Assembly (NCBI GenBank): GCA_046262015.1
Contig: JBHENN010000118.1
Location: 1-27,795, forward strand
Direction of reading: 5' to 3'
DNA: 27,795 nt
Source: JBHENN01 sp046262015
Lineage (GTDB): Bacteria > Actinomycetota > CADDZG01 > WHSQ01
Shown: positions 14,515 to 21,882 of the stretch, one piece after another
How the letters are laid out: each line of letters begins with the position of its first letter
How positions within the stretch are numbered: position 1 is the stretch's first letter
The notes under the pieces: generated by a model
What the model was told of the DNA's origin: nothing
Seen by the model: the letters and a program-made list of their open reading frames with translations, nothing else
Database searches by the model: none
Translations under genes and position numbers: made by a program

Positions 14515-15728
14515 TCGACTTCGAGCTTCCTCCCGAGATCGTCGCGGTCCAGGAGCGCGTCGCTCGGTTCGTCCGCGACGTGGCGCTCCCGGCCGAGGCG
14601 GAGGTCGACGAGCGTTCCTCCCCCGAGGCGCTCGACAAGGTCGTCGCCCGCCTCCGCGACGAGGCCCGCGCGGTGGGTCTGTGGAACCCGCACCTCCCGG
14701 CGGAGTGGGGCGGGATGGGCCTCGGGCCGTTGGGGATGGCGATCGTGTCGCAGGAGTGCGGGGTCTCGGGCCTGGCATCTCTCGCGCTCAACGCGATGGC
14801 ACCCGACGAGGGCAACATGCATCTCCTGCTGCACGCGGGCACGCCGGCACAGCTCGAGCGTTACCTTCGTCCGCTCGCCGATGGCCGGGTCCGCTCGTGC
14901 TTCGCGATGAGCGAGCAAGCCGCCGGCTCCGATCCCACCGCGCTCCGGACCACGGCCACGCGCTCGGGCGAGGGGTGGGTGTTGAACGGCGAGAAGTGGT
15001 TCATCACCGGCGCGATGGGCGCGGCCTTCGCGATCGTGGTCGCCCGTAGCGAGGACGCCGCCGACGCCCGCGACGCTTACTCGCTGTTCCTCGTCGATGC
15101 CGACAACCCGGGATGGAAGGTGCTGCGGGAGATCCCTGTGATGGGGACCCACGGCCCGGGCGGTCACTGCGAGGTGCTGATCGAGGAGTGTCGCGTGCCA
15201 GCCGATGCCCTTCTCGGTGCTCTCGGCGAGGGCTACAGGCTTGCTCAGGTGCGGCTCGGCCCGGCGCGCCTGGCTCACGCGATGCGCTGGATCGGCGTGG
15301 CGCAGCGCGCTCTCGATCTCGCGGCCGAGCGCGCTCTCAACCGGGAGACGTTCGGCGAGCCCCTGGCGCGCCGCCAGACGGTCCAGAACTGGCTCGCCGA
15401 CTCGGCCATCGAGCTGTACGCGAGCCGCCTGATGGTGTTGCACTCCGCGTACTTGATCGAGCGAGGAGAGGAGTACCGCCAGGAGGTCTCGATGACGAAG
15501 GTGTTCGTGTCCGAGGCCCTCGAGCGCATCGTCGACCGCGCCTTGCAGGTCCACGGCGCGCTGGGGTACTCCGGCGATCTGCCCTTGGAGCGCTACTACC
15601 GGGACGCGCGCGCCGCCCGCATCTACGACGGCGCGTCGGTGGTGCACCGCATCGTGATCGCCCGCAACGTCCTCAAGGCATCGATGGCGGGCTCGGGGAC
15701 CAAGCCCGCAACGGGTCGCCTGGCGTGA
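14511..15728 (+). CDS. acyl-CoA dehydrogenase, ACAD10/11-like
   Basis: A 405-residue FAD enzyme. The N-terminal helical domain is followed by LWNPHLPAEWGGMGL, the middle beta domain with CFAMSEQAAGSDPTAL (FAD and acyl-CoA contact) and LNGEKWFITGA, and the C-terminal helical domain with NRETFGEPLARRQTVQNWLAD and VHGALGYSGD. Near the C-terminus, IYDGASVVHRIVIAR places Asp (about residue 373) where the classical medium-chain enzyme has its catalytic glutamate (IYEGT). An Asp-Gly here is a trait of the ACAD10/11 group. The next two genes encode an APH-like kinase and a HAD hydrolase, the other parts of ACAD10. A role in 4-hydroxyacyl-CoA catabolism, removing a 4-phosphate by dehydrogenation and elimination, is inferred from that grouping. 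Confidence 0.88.
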   Translation: MIDFELPPEIVAVQERVARFVRDVALPAEAEVDERSSPEALDKVVARLRDEARAVGLWNPHLPAEWGGMGLGPLGMAIVSQECGVSGLASLALNAMAPDEGNMHLLLHAGTPAQLERYLRPLADGRVRSCFAMSEQAAGSDPTALRTTATRSGEGWVLNGEKWFITGAMGAAFAIVVARSEDAADARDAYSLFLVDADNPGWKVLREIPVMGTHGPGGHCEVLIEECRVPADALLGALGEGYRLAQVRLGPARLAHAMRWIGVAQRALDLAAERALNRETFGEPLARRQTVQNWLADSAIELYASRLMVLHSAYLIERGEEYRQEVSMTKVFVSEALERIVDRALQVHGALGYSGDLPLERYYRDARAARIYDGASVVHRIVIARNVLKASMAGSGTKPATGRLA

Positions 15729-15753
15729 GCCCGGCGTCCACCGCCTTCGTGCC

Positions 15754-16788
15754 GTGAGCGACACCCTCGCCGCGCTGATCGACCGCACCGCACTGGCGCG
15801 CTATCTCGACGAGCATCTTCCCGGTGTCGGCGAGCTCGAGGTCGAGCGTCATCAGGCGGGTCATTCCAACGAGACCTTCTTCGTCCGGCGTGGCGACGAG
15901 GAGTGGGTCCTGCGCCGGCCGCCGCTCGGCGCGTTCCTTCCCACTGCCCACGACGTCGCGCGCGAGCACCGGGTCCTGACGGCCTTGCGCGATACCCGCG
16001 TGCGCGTGCCGCGCACCGTAGTGATGTGCGCGGACGAAGAGGTGATAGGTGCGCCCTTCTATCTCATGGAGAGGGTGCGAGGCGTCGTCGTCCGGGACGC
16101 TCTGCCGGATGCGTTCACCGAGGCCCGGCGCGCCGCGATCGGTCACGAGCTCGTCGATGCCTTGGTGGAGCTGCACGCCGTCGACCCGTCCGAGTGCGGG
16201 CTCGACGGCTTCGGCCGCACGGCCGGTTACCTCGAGCGTCAGCTGCGCAGGTGGACCGGTCAGATGGAGCTGACGCTCCCGCTGACGCGTGCGGTACCGG
16301 ACCTCGAGTGGGTCGGCCGGTGGTTGCACGAGCATCTGCCGAGCTCACCGGCGACCACGATCGTGCACGGCGACTACAAGCTCGACAACGTCATGTTCGC
16401 TCCCGACCTGCCGGTGCGGCTGATCGCGCTGCTCGACTGGGAGATGTCGACGCTCGGCGACCCGCTGGCCGACCTCGGCTGGATGGTGTCGTTCTGGCGC
16501 GATCCCGGTGACCCGGCGGACGACGTCTTCGCCCGCACAACCCGCGTCACCGAGCTGCCCGGGTTCGCCCGGCGCGCCGAGCTGATCGATCGGTACGCGA
16601 GCCGGACCGGCCGCGACGTCTCTGGTCTCGACTGGTACCGCGTGCTGGCGATCTGGAAGCTCGCGATCCTCCTGGAGGGCTCCTACGCGCGCCACCTCGC
16701 GGGTATGACCGACGATCCGTTCTTCGCCGAGATGGAGCGCGGGGTCCCGACCCTAGCGGCCTACGCCCGGGAGATCACCGGCCGGTGA
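15754..16788 (+). CDS. APH-family kinase (ACAD10/11 APH-domain-like; LvaA-like)
   Basis: A 344-residue phosphotransferase with the protein-kinase-like fold. HQAGHSNETFFVRRGDEEWVLRRPP (about 31-55) is the nucleotide loop plus ATP-binding segment typical of the ACAD10/11 APH domain. FYLMERVRGVVVRD is the hinge region. IVHGDYKLDNVMF carries the catalytic aspartate and metal asparagine, and ALLDWEMSTLGDPLADLGW carries the metal aspartate. In Pseudomonas putida LvaA, a relative, phosphorylates 4-hydroxyvaleryl-CoA; animal ACAD10/11 APH domains are thought to phosphorylate 4-hydroxyacyl-CoA. It starts at a GTG 25 bases after the dehydrogenase stop and ends in GTGA overlap with the HAD gene. Antibiotic resistance is unlikely given the neighbours. 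Confidence 0.87.
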   Translation: MSDTLAALIDRTALARYLDEHLPGVGELEVERHQAGHSNETFFVRRGDEEWVLRRPPLGAFLPTAHDVAREHRVLTALRDTRVRVPRTVVMCADEEVIGAPFYLMERVRGVVVRDALPDAFTEARRAAIGHELVDALVELHAVDPSECGLDGFGRTAGYLERQLRRWTGQMELTLPLTRAVPDLEWVGRWLHEHLPSSPATTIVHGDYKLDNVMFAPDLPVRLIALLDWEMSTLGDPLADLGWMVSFWRDPGDPADDVFARTTRVTELPGFARRAELIDRYASRTGRDVSGLDWYRVLAIWKLAILLEGSYARHLAGMTDDPFFAEMERGVPTLAAYAREITGR

Positions 16789-17435
16789 GCGCCGCCCCTA
16801 AAGACTCCTACCGCGCGCTGGTCGTCGACTACGGCGGCGTGCTGACCTCCCCGCTCCAGGACGCGCTCACCGCGTTCTCGAACGAGCTGGGGATCGAGCT
16901 CCAGGATCTCGTGCGCGCGGTATTGCCCCTCTACTCGGGCGGCGCCGACGAGCTCGTCGCACGCTACGAGACCGGCCAGATGACCGACGAGGAGTTCTCG
17001 CACGAGCTCGCGGCGCGCTTCGCCTCCATCACCGGCGCGCCCGTCGATCCGGAGCGACTGGTGAACCGGATGTTCGCCGGGGTCAACCTCGAGGAGTCGA
17101 TGCTCGATGCGGTCGTCGCGGCGCGCCGGTCGGGCCTCAAGACCGCCCTGCTGTCGAACTCGTGGGGCCTGGCGCTGTACCCGCGCGAGCGGTTCGCGGA
17201 GATCTTCGACGTCGTCGTCATCTCCGGCGAGGTCGGGATGCGCAAGCCGGACGAGGCGATCTACCGGCTGACCGCCGAGCGGCTCGGGCTCCCGCCGGAG
17301 GCGTGCGTGTTCGTCGACGACCACCCCGGCCACCTGGCCGCGGCGACCGACCTGGGGATGACGGCGATCCTCCACCGCAGCCCCGCCGAGACCATCACCG
17401 AGCTCTCGACCCTCCTCCACCTATCGATGTCGTGA
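16785..17435 (+). CDS. HAD-superfamily hydrolase (ACAD10 N-terminal-domain-like)
   Basis: A 216-residue HAD subfamily IA protein. Motif I is VVDYGGVLTSPL, with the nucleophile aspartate at 15 and glycine where many phosphatases have the second aspartate, as in YihX- and ACAD10-like members. Motif II is ALLSNSWG, motif III is the lysine in GMRKPDEAIYRL, and motif IV is CVFVDDHPGHLAAA. The start overlaps the kinase stop by four bases (GTGA). Together with the two upstream genes it completes the domain set of ACAD10, so it may dephosphorylate a pathway intermediate or a dead-end phospho-acid; that is inference. Its last 41 bases overlap the convergent AbiEi/DUF559 gene. Confidence 0.85.
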   Translation: MSAAPKDSYRALVVDYGGVLTSPLQDALTAFSNELGIELQDLVRAVLPLYSGGADELVARYETGQMTDEEFSHELAARFASITGAPVDPERLVNRMFAGVNLEESMLDAVVAARRSGLKTALLSNSWGLALYPRERFAEIFDVVVISGEVGMRKPDEAIYRLTAERLGLPPEACVFVDDHPGHLAAATDLGMTAILHRSPAETITELSTLLHLSMS

Positions 17436-18387
17436 TGCCCGGCGCGCCTCGCCGGACTCGGCGTGTCAGCAGGGTCCGCCGGACGGTGTCGACGACGGCG
17501 GCAGGATGGTCGAGGTCTCGCCAGGTGAATCGAAGGACGGTCCAACCGAGCGCGTGGAGCCGGTTGTCACGCGCCCGGTCCCTGCGGAACGCCCCGGGCG
17601 AAGAGTGGAACCCGTATCCATCCGCCTCGATGGCTATGCGCTGCTCGGGGTAGGCGAGGTCGACGCGGCCGACGAGCTCTGTGCCGTCGTATACGCGTAC
17701 CTGACGGACGGGGTCGGGGAGGCCGCCCGACACGACCATCTCGAGCAGGATCTCGAAGAAGCTCTCGGCCGGGCGTTTCCCGTCATGCCGTTCGTCGACC
17801 AACCTCCTGATCCGCCCCGACCCTCGCTTGCCGCGTCCGTCGAGGCGCTCGAGACGCCAGCGCAGCCACGCGATCGTGACGACACGGCGCCTCAACCCGT
17901 CGTCGAGCGCCTCCTCCAGCCGGTCCGGCGGAAGGACGCTCCCCAGATCGATCAGCGTCCGGGCCGGGCTCGTGATCGGGATCCTGTTCTCCACGAGCTG
18001 GTCGGCGGAGGGCATGGTGACGACCCGATGCACCACGGGCTCGGGTCGGTGGGTCTTGATGCGGGCGACGCTCGAGATCTCGATCGGGACCTCGCCGCTC
18101 ACGCCCAGGCGCCAGATGCGCGCAGCCGCGCGGTGAGAGGCCCAGGAGCGACCGTCCGCGATCAGCGTCGCCGCCTTCAGGCTCTGCTCCCACGACCGGG
18201 TGCTGCCGCCGACCCGGAAGATGCCCCGGTGGACCACCTCCACCCGGCCACTCTGGATACGCCTATCGATCGAGCTGTCGGTACAACCGAGCGCGCGTAG
18301 GTGGCGGCGCGTCACGAGCCCGTGCTGCTCTGCGGCGAGCGCGGCGATCCTGGCCTCGAGCGGCATCTGCCCAGGGTGACCTCGCAC
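17395..18387 (-). CDS. AbiEi-N-terminal winged-helix plus DUF559 (PD-(D/E)XK-like) protein
   Basis: A 330-residue protein. Residues 10-60 (RIAALAAEQHGLVTRRHLRAL ... VEVVHRGIFRVGG) match the winged-helix region of AbiEi-like antitoxins. The C-terminal third has VGRVDLAYPEQRIAIEADGYGFHSS ... DRARDNRLHALGWTVLRFTW, the DUF559 nuclease-like core with D...ExD residues. Such fusions are numerous in actinomycetotes, usually without a recognisable toxin partner, and their role is unknown. No toxin gene is adjacent here. The start may be this GTG or the ATG at 18366; neither has a good ribosome site. The gene converges on, and overlaps by 41 bases, the HAD gene. Confidence 0.78.
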   Translation of the reverse strand: MRGHPGQMPLEARIAALAAEQHGLVTRRHLRALGCTDSSIDRRIQSGRVEVVHRGIFRVGGSTRSWEQSLKAATLIADGRSWASHRAAARIWRLGVSGEVPIEISSVARIKTHRPEPVVHRVVTMPSADQLVENRIPITSPARTLIDLGSVLPPDRLEEALDDGLRRRVVTIAWLRWRLERLDGRGKRGSGRIRRLVDERHDGKRPAESFFEILLEMVVSGGLPDPVRQVRVYDGTELVGRVDLAYPEQRIAIEADGYGFHSSPGAFRRDRARDNRLHALGWTVLRFTWRDLDHPAAVVDTVRRTLLTRRVRRGAPGITTSIGGGGSRAR

Positions 18388-18430
18388 GATCCGCGACGGT
18401 GACGCCTACGGGGGCAGATTGCGGTGACGC

Positions 18431-18504
18431 GCGCCACAACGGATGATGCCTGTCTCGCTGATGCGCGGCTTTGTGGCGCCCTTCTCCCCGCCCAGCGAGG
18501 AGAA
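18431..18504 (-). repeat. two inverted repeats between yajQ and the DUF559 gene
   Basis: GCGCCACAA (18431-18439) pairs perfectly with TTGTGGCGC (18471-18479) around a 31-base loop. Immediately beyond, TTCTCC (18482-18487) pairs with GGAGAA (18499-18504). On the leftward transcript they follow yajQ by about 60 and 90 bases and precede the DUF559 start by about 45. They could terminate yajQ transcription or form a structured leader. The 179-base gap holds no other gene that I can support. Confidence 0.45.
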
Positions 18505-18566
18505 CGGCGACAAGAACGGGTTGCAGGCGGCTCGGGAGGCCCGCGTGGGGGCGGTGGGGGCCGGGG

Positions 18567-19070
18567 TTAGCGGTAGTTCGTGAATTGCAGGGGGATGCCG
18601 AAGTCGTGCTCGCGCAGGCTCTCGATCACCTCTTGCAGCGTGTCGCGTGACTTCGACGACACCCGCACCTGCTCGCCCTGTACCGCGACCTGCGCCTTGA
18701 CCTTCTGGTCCTTGATGAACTTCACGATCTCGCGGGCCTTCTCGGTCGCGATGCCCTGGTTGAGGCCGAGGGTCTGGCGCGCCGTGCCGCCGGCGGCGGG
18801 CTGGATGTCGCCTCGCTGCAGTGCCTTGAGCGGCACCTTGCGCTTGACCAGCTTCTCCTCGAGCACCTTCACGACGTCCTTGACCTTCTGCTCGGTGTTC
18901 GACTTCACCTGGATCGCCGGCTTGCCACCCTCGTCGGTCAGGACGACCTCCGAGCCGGTCCCTTTGAAGTCGAACCGCTGGGTGATCTCGCGCTGCGCCT
19001 GGTCGACCGCGTTGCGGACCTCTTGCAGGTCCACTTCGGACACGACGTCGAACGATGCTTCCTTGGCCAC
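18567..19070 (-). CDS. yajQ: YajQ-family nucleotide-binding protein
   Basis: A 167-residue protein matching YajQ nearly end to end: FDVVSEVDLQEVRNAVDQA (7-25), ITQRFDFKGT (29-38), a central KVPLKALQRGDIQPA, GIATEKAREIVKFIKDQKVKAQVAVQGEQVRVSSKSRD and the C-terminal LQFTNYR. Two ferredoxin-like domains are expected. Members bind nucleotides, and in Xanthomonas a YajQ homologue is a cyclic di-GMP effector; that role is not proven for actinomycetotes. It starts at a GTG ten bases after the response-regulator stop, so it is likely co-transcribed with it. Confidence 0.93.
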   Translation of the reverse strand: MAKEASFDVVSEVDLQEVRNAVDQAQREITQRFDFKGTGSEVVLTDEGGKPAIQVKSNTEQKVKDVVKVLEEKLVKRKVPLKALQRGDIQPAAGGTARQTLGLNQGIATEKAREIVKFIKDQKVKAQVAVQGEQVRVSSKSRDTLQEVIESLREHDFGIPLQFTNYR

Positions 19071-19080
19071 GCCGGGCAGG

Positions 19081-19458
19081 TTAGCGGATGAAGCTGCGCA
19101 GCAGCGGCATCATCTCGCCGATGCGCTCTTTATTGAGGTAGGCGTCGGCCCACTCCGGCTGCGAGTGGAGGATCGCCGAGAACGCCACGATCCGGCTCTG
19201 GGGGGTGACCGCCCGGAGGATCTCGGCGGCGCCCTGCCCGTCGAGCCGCGGGAGCCGGTAGTCGAGGATCACGAAGTCCGGCTGGGTGTTCAGGGCCATC
19301 GGGACGGCCTCCACACCGTTGACTGCCTCGCCCACCACGGTGAGGCCCTCGGACTCGCACAGCAGGCGCAGGACGTGGCGGATCTCCTCGTCGTCGTCGA
19401 CGATGAGGACCGTCCCGTTTGACCTATCGGCGAGCGGCATCTTCGGAACACTGACCAC
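19081..19458 (-). CDS. single-domain (CheY-like) response regulator
   Basis: A 125-residue receiver domain with no output domain. LIVDDDEE holds the acidic metal pocket, FVILDYRLPRLDG the phospho-accepting aspartate, IVAFSAI the switch serine, and LNKERIG the conserved lysine, so it should be phosphorylatable. No histidine kinase is in the window. It lies between the second substrate-binding protein and yajQ on the same strand with short gaps, so it might tie transporter status to nucleotide signalling. The start may be the GTG at 19458 or the ATG six codons later (19440); the latter begins closer to the usual receiver start. Confidence 0.85.
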   Translation of the reverse strand: MVSVPKMPLADRSNGTVLIVDDDEEIRHVLRLLCESEGLTVVGEAVNGVEAVPMALNTQPDFVILDYRLPRLDGQGAAEILRAVTPQSRIVAFSAILHSQPEWADAYLNKERIGEMMPLLRSFIR

Positions 19459-19486
19459 CCAGGCGGGATTTGTCTAGAGCAGAGAG

Positions 19487-20353
19487 CTATTCGAGGTTCG
19501 CCGGGTGGAGGGCGGCGGCCTCGGACACCGTCATCGTGGGCGGCTCCCCGACCCGCTCCTCGGGGGGGAAGGCGTCCGCGAGCCACCGCTCGTAGGCGGC
19601 CATCCATCGCCCCTCGACCTTGGACTCGATGATCACGGCACTCACGAAGTCGCCGAAACCGCCGGCGCGCAGCGGGACCGCGGGCCCGAAGCCCTCGGTC
19701 GTGAGCTCGTCCTCCCACAGGTGCCCCCGGCCCCCGGACGTGAGCCCCAGGAGGAAGAGGTCGCTGGCACTCACCGCATCGACCTGCCCGCCCCGGTACA
19801 GGCGGGCGCAGCGCGCGAAGGGGCGGTCAAGGGTCTCGACGCCGGGCTCCACGCGCTCGAGGGGAACGCCGGTGGTGGCGTCGAGCGCCTGACACACCCG
19901 CAGGCCCGCGAGATCGGCGTCGGCGCGCCGGGACAGCACCCGCTGGTGGCCGACGTAGTAGGGGGTGGAGAATTTGTGCTCGCGCGCCAGCGCCTCGGTG
20001 ATCGGGAACGGCGGGAACGAGACATCGACGCTCGCGATGTCGACCGAAGCGAACGCCTCCTCCGCGGATGCCGGATAGAGCAGCGGAACGTAGGTGGCCT
20101 CGACCCCGAGGGCCGCGGCGACCTCTTCGGCGAGGTCGACCAGGAAGCCTTCCGGCTGCGGGGACCCGACGCCACGCGCGAACGGAGGCAGCTCGGGGAG
20201 CGCGACGATCAGCTCGCCCCGTTCCTGGATCCGACCCATCAGGGTGTCCTCGTCGAAGCGAACGACGATGTCGTTGCTCTCCTCGGGCGGCACGCACGCG
20301 CCACCGAACGCGAGCGCGAGCATCCCCAGCGCGACGATCAGCTTGCCGGCCAT
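19487..20353 (-). CDS. second, divergent family-3 substrate-binding lipoprotein
   Basis: A 288-residue protein with a signal peptide ending FGGAC (C20, lipobox-like). The mature part follows the polar amino-acid binding-protein plan: RIQERGELIVALPELPPFARGVG, EGFLVDLAEEVAAALGVEATYVPL, then FSTPYYVGHQRVLSRR, DLAGLRVCQALDATTG and the hinge return GQVDAVSASDLFLLGL. The usual ligand residues are changed: an R-G-V-G-S-P-Q-P run replaces the usual F-x-Y/F segment, and the central PFPITEALAREHKFS lacks the standard T-x-x-R-x-x-x-V/I-D-F arginine context, so its ligand probably differs or it may sense rather than transport. It follows the permeases in the operon, 31 bases downstream. Confidence 0.8.
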   Translation of the reverse strand: MAGKLIVALGMLALAFGGACVPPEESNDIVVRFDEDTLMGRIQERGELIVALPELPPFARGVGSPQPEGFLVDLAEEVAAALGVEATYVPLLYPASAEEAFASVDIASVDVSFPPFPITEALAREHKFSTPYYVGHQRVLSRRADADLAGLRVCQALDATTGVPLERVEPGVETLDRPFARCARLYRGGQVDAVSASDLFLLGLTSGGRGHLWEDELTTEGFGPAVPLRAGGFGDFVSAVIIESKVEGRWMAAYERWLADAFPPEERVGEPPTMTVSEAAALHPANLE

Positions 20354-20384
20354 GGGCCGAGACCTTAGTAGGGCGGCGTGGAGG

Positions 20385-21197
20385 TCACGCCACGTCGGTC
20401 TGCGCGGCCACCTGGTCCTCGAGCCCGGTGACCGTGCTCACCTCGGTGCCGGTGCGGGCGCGCTCGCGGATCTCGAGGCGCCGTGACAGACGCGACAGCG
20501 CGAGATTGACCAGGACGAACATCAGCCCCAGCACGAGGAACACCTGCAGCACCGGCGCCTTGACGAAATCGGGATTGAAGAAGGGGTTCGCCGAGGTGAC
20601 GATCTTGGCGTGCTTCATCGCCTCCTGGATGCCGATGATGCTTATCAGGGTCGTGTCCTTCATGAGCGTGATCAGCTGGGACACCGTCGCCGGCACCATG
20701 CGGCGAAGCCCCTGCGGCAGGATGATCATCCGCATCGACTTCCAGTACGGCAGACCGAGTGCCGCCGCGGCTTCGCCTTGGCCGCGTTCCAGCGACTTGA
20801 TCCCGGCGCGCATGATCTCCGCCAGCACCGCGGAGTTGTAGAGCGTGAGCGCGAGCACCGCCGCCATCACCGCGGCCGACTGGAACGCTTCGGGCATCCA
20901 CGCCGGCACGGCGCCCTCGTAGGCCTCGTTGAGGCCCCTTGGGAACGCGAGGAACAGGTACAGGATGATGAAGATGAGCGGCAGGTTGCGCCAGACGTCG
21001 ATCCATGCGCCCACCGGCGCGCTGAGGATCGGGGTCTTCGACAACCGGCCCAGAGCCAGCAACAGCCCGAACACCAGAGAGAGGACCATCGCTATCAGGG
21101 CGATCTCCACGTTCACCGCGAACCCACGCAGTATGAAGTTGAGGTTGTTACCGCTGGTCAGCCACTCCCAGTTCGCGGGGTCTACCAGGCCGCCCAT
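20385..21197 (-). CDS. polar amino-acid ABC transporter permease (HisM/GlnP type)
   Basis: A 270-residue membrane protein with the family fold: about five spans, FAVNVEIALIAMVLSLVFGLLLALGRLS, the WRNLPLIFIILYLFLAFP segment, and the cytoplasmic coupling loop EAAAALGLPYWKSMRMIILPQGLRRMVP (EAA motif) that contacts the ATPase. The C-terminal tail after SRLSRRLEIRERA is hydrophilic and about 30 residues longer than usual. It begins two bases after the other permease's stop with GGAGGTAGCGATG, so coupling is tight. With the partner permease it forms the heterodimeric channel. Confidence 0.92.
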   Translation of the reverse strand: MGGLVDPANWEWLTSGNNLNFILRGFAVNVEIALIAMVLSLVFGLLLALGRLSKTPILSAPVGAWIDVWRNLPLIFIILYLFLAFPRGLNEAYEGAVPAWMPEAFQSAAVMAAVLALTLYNSAVLAEIMRAGIKSLERGQGEAAAALGLPYWKSMRMIILPQGLRRMVPATVSQLITLMKDTTLISIIGIQEAMKHAKIVTSANPFFNPDFVKAPVLQVFLVLGLMFVLVNLALSRLSRRLEIRERARTGTEVSTVTGLEDQVAAQTDVA

Positions 21198-21199
21198 CG

Positions 21200-21862
21200 C
21201 TACCTCCGGATGGCCAGGGTCGTCTCGAGCCTGCGGACGATTACGGTTGCGGTAACCGTGAGGATCAGGTAACCGACCGCACCCCAGAAGAAGGCCTCGT
21301 TCGTCTTGAACGTCGCGGAGTTGACGCTGCGTGCCCGCTGGAGGAGGTCGCTCGCGGCGATCAAGGACGCGCCGATGATCGCGGAGTTCTTGATCAACGC
21401 GATGACGAGGTTGCCGATCGGTGGGATCACGGTACGGATCGCCTGCGGCAGCACGATCTTACGGAGGCTCACCGGATAGCTCATGCCGAGGGCCAGCGCG
21501 GCCTCGATCTGGCCCTTACCGACGGCGAACACGCCGGAGCGGATCGCTTCTGCGACGTACGCCCCGGTGTAGAGGCCGAGGCTAGCGGTGCCGGCGGTGA
21601 ACCCACCGATGTCGAGCCCGGCGCGGCGGAGGCCGTCGAACGAGATGACCATGAGGACCAGCAGCGGGATGTTGCGGAAGAACTCGACGTAGATCCCGCC
21701 CACGCGCTGCAGGGCCTTGACCGGGCTCACACGCAGCGCGGCGATGAACACCCCAGCAACCATGGCGATCGCGAACGAGACCGCGACGAGCTGGAGGGTG
21801 ACGAAGAACCCCGACCGGAACTGTGGGAAGTGCCGGACCAGCACCTCCCACAGCTCGGTCAT
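21200..21862 (-). CDS. polar amino-acid ABC transporter permease (HisQ/GlnP type)
   Basis: A 220-residue permease: RSGFFVTLQLVAVSFAIAMVAGVFIAALR, VEFFRNIPLLVLMVISF, then the EAA loop QIEAALALGMSYPVSLRKIVLPQAIRTVIPPIGN, and LIKNSAIIGASLIAASDLLQRA. These are the standard elements of the amino-acid family. GAGGAG lies five bases before the ATG. It is the first of the two permease genes after the binding protein, 20 bases downstream of its stop. Confidence 0.93.
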   Translation of the reverse strand: MTELWEVLVRHFPQFRSGFFVTLQLVAVSFAIAMVAGVFIAALRVSPVKALQRVGGIYVEFFRNIPLLVLMVISFDGLRRAGLDIGGFTAGTASLGLYTGAYVAEAIRSGVFAVGKGQIEAALALGMSYPVSLRKIVLPQAIRTVIPPIGNLVIALIKNSAIIGASLIAASDLLQRARSVNSATFKTNEAFFWGAVGYLILTVTATVIVRRLETTLAIRR

Positions 21863-21882
21863 GCGATCTCCTCAGGCGTTGC

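Noticed and set aside
15754..16788. Aminoglycoside resistance gene
   Set aside because: The APH fold is present, but the ACAD10/11-type nucleotide loop and the dehydrogenase/HAD neighbours point to acyl-CoA metabolism.
13899..18483. Shared 12-base TGTGGCGCCCTT at 13899 and 18472 as a possible repeat element
   Set aside because: Only two copies, GC-biased, in unrelated structural contexts; probably chance.
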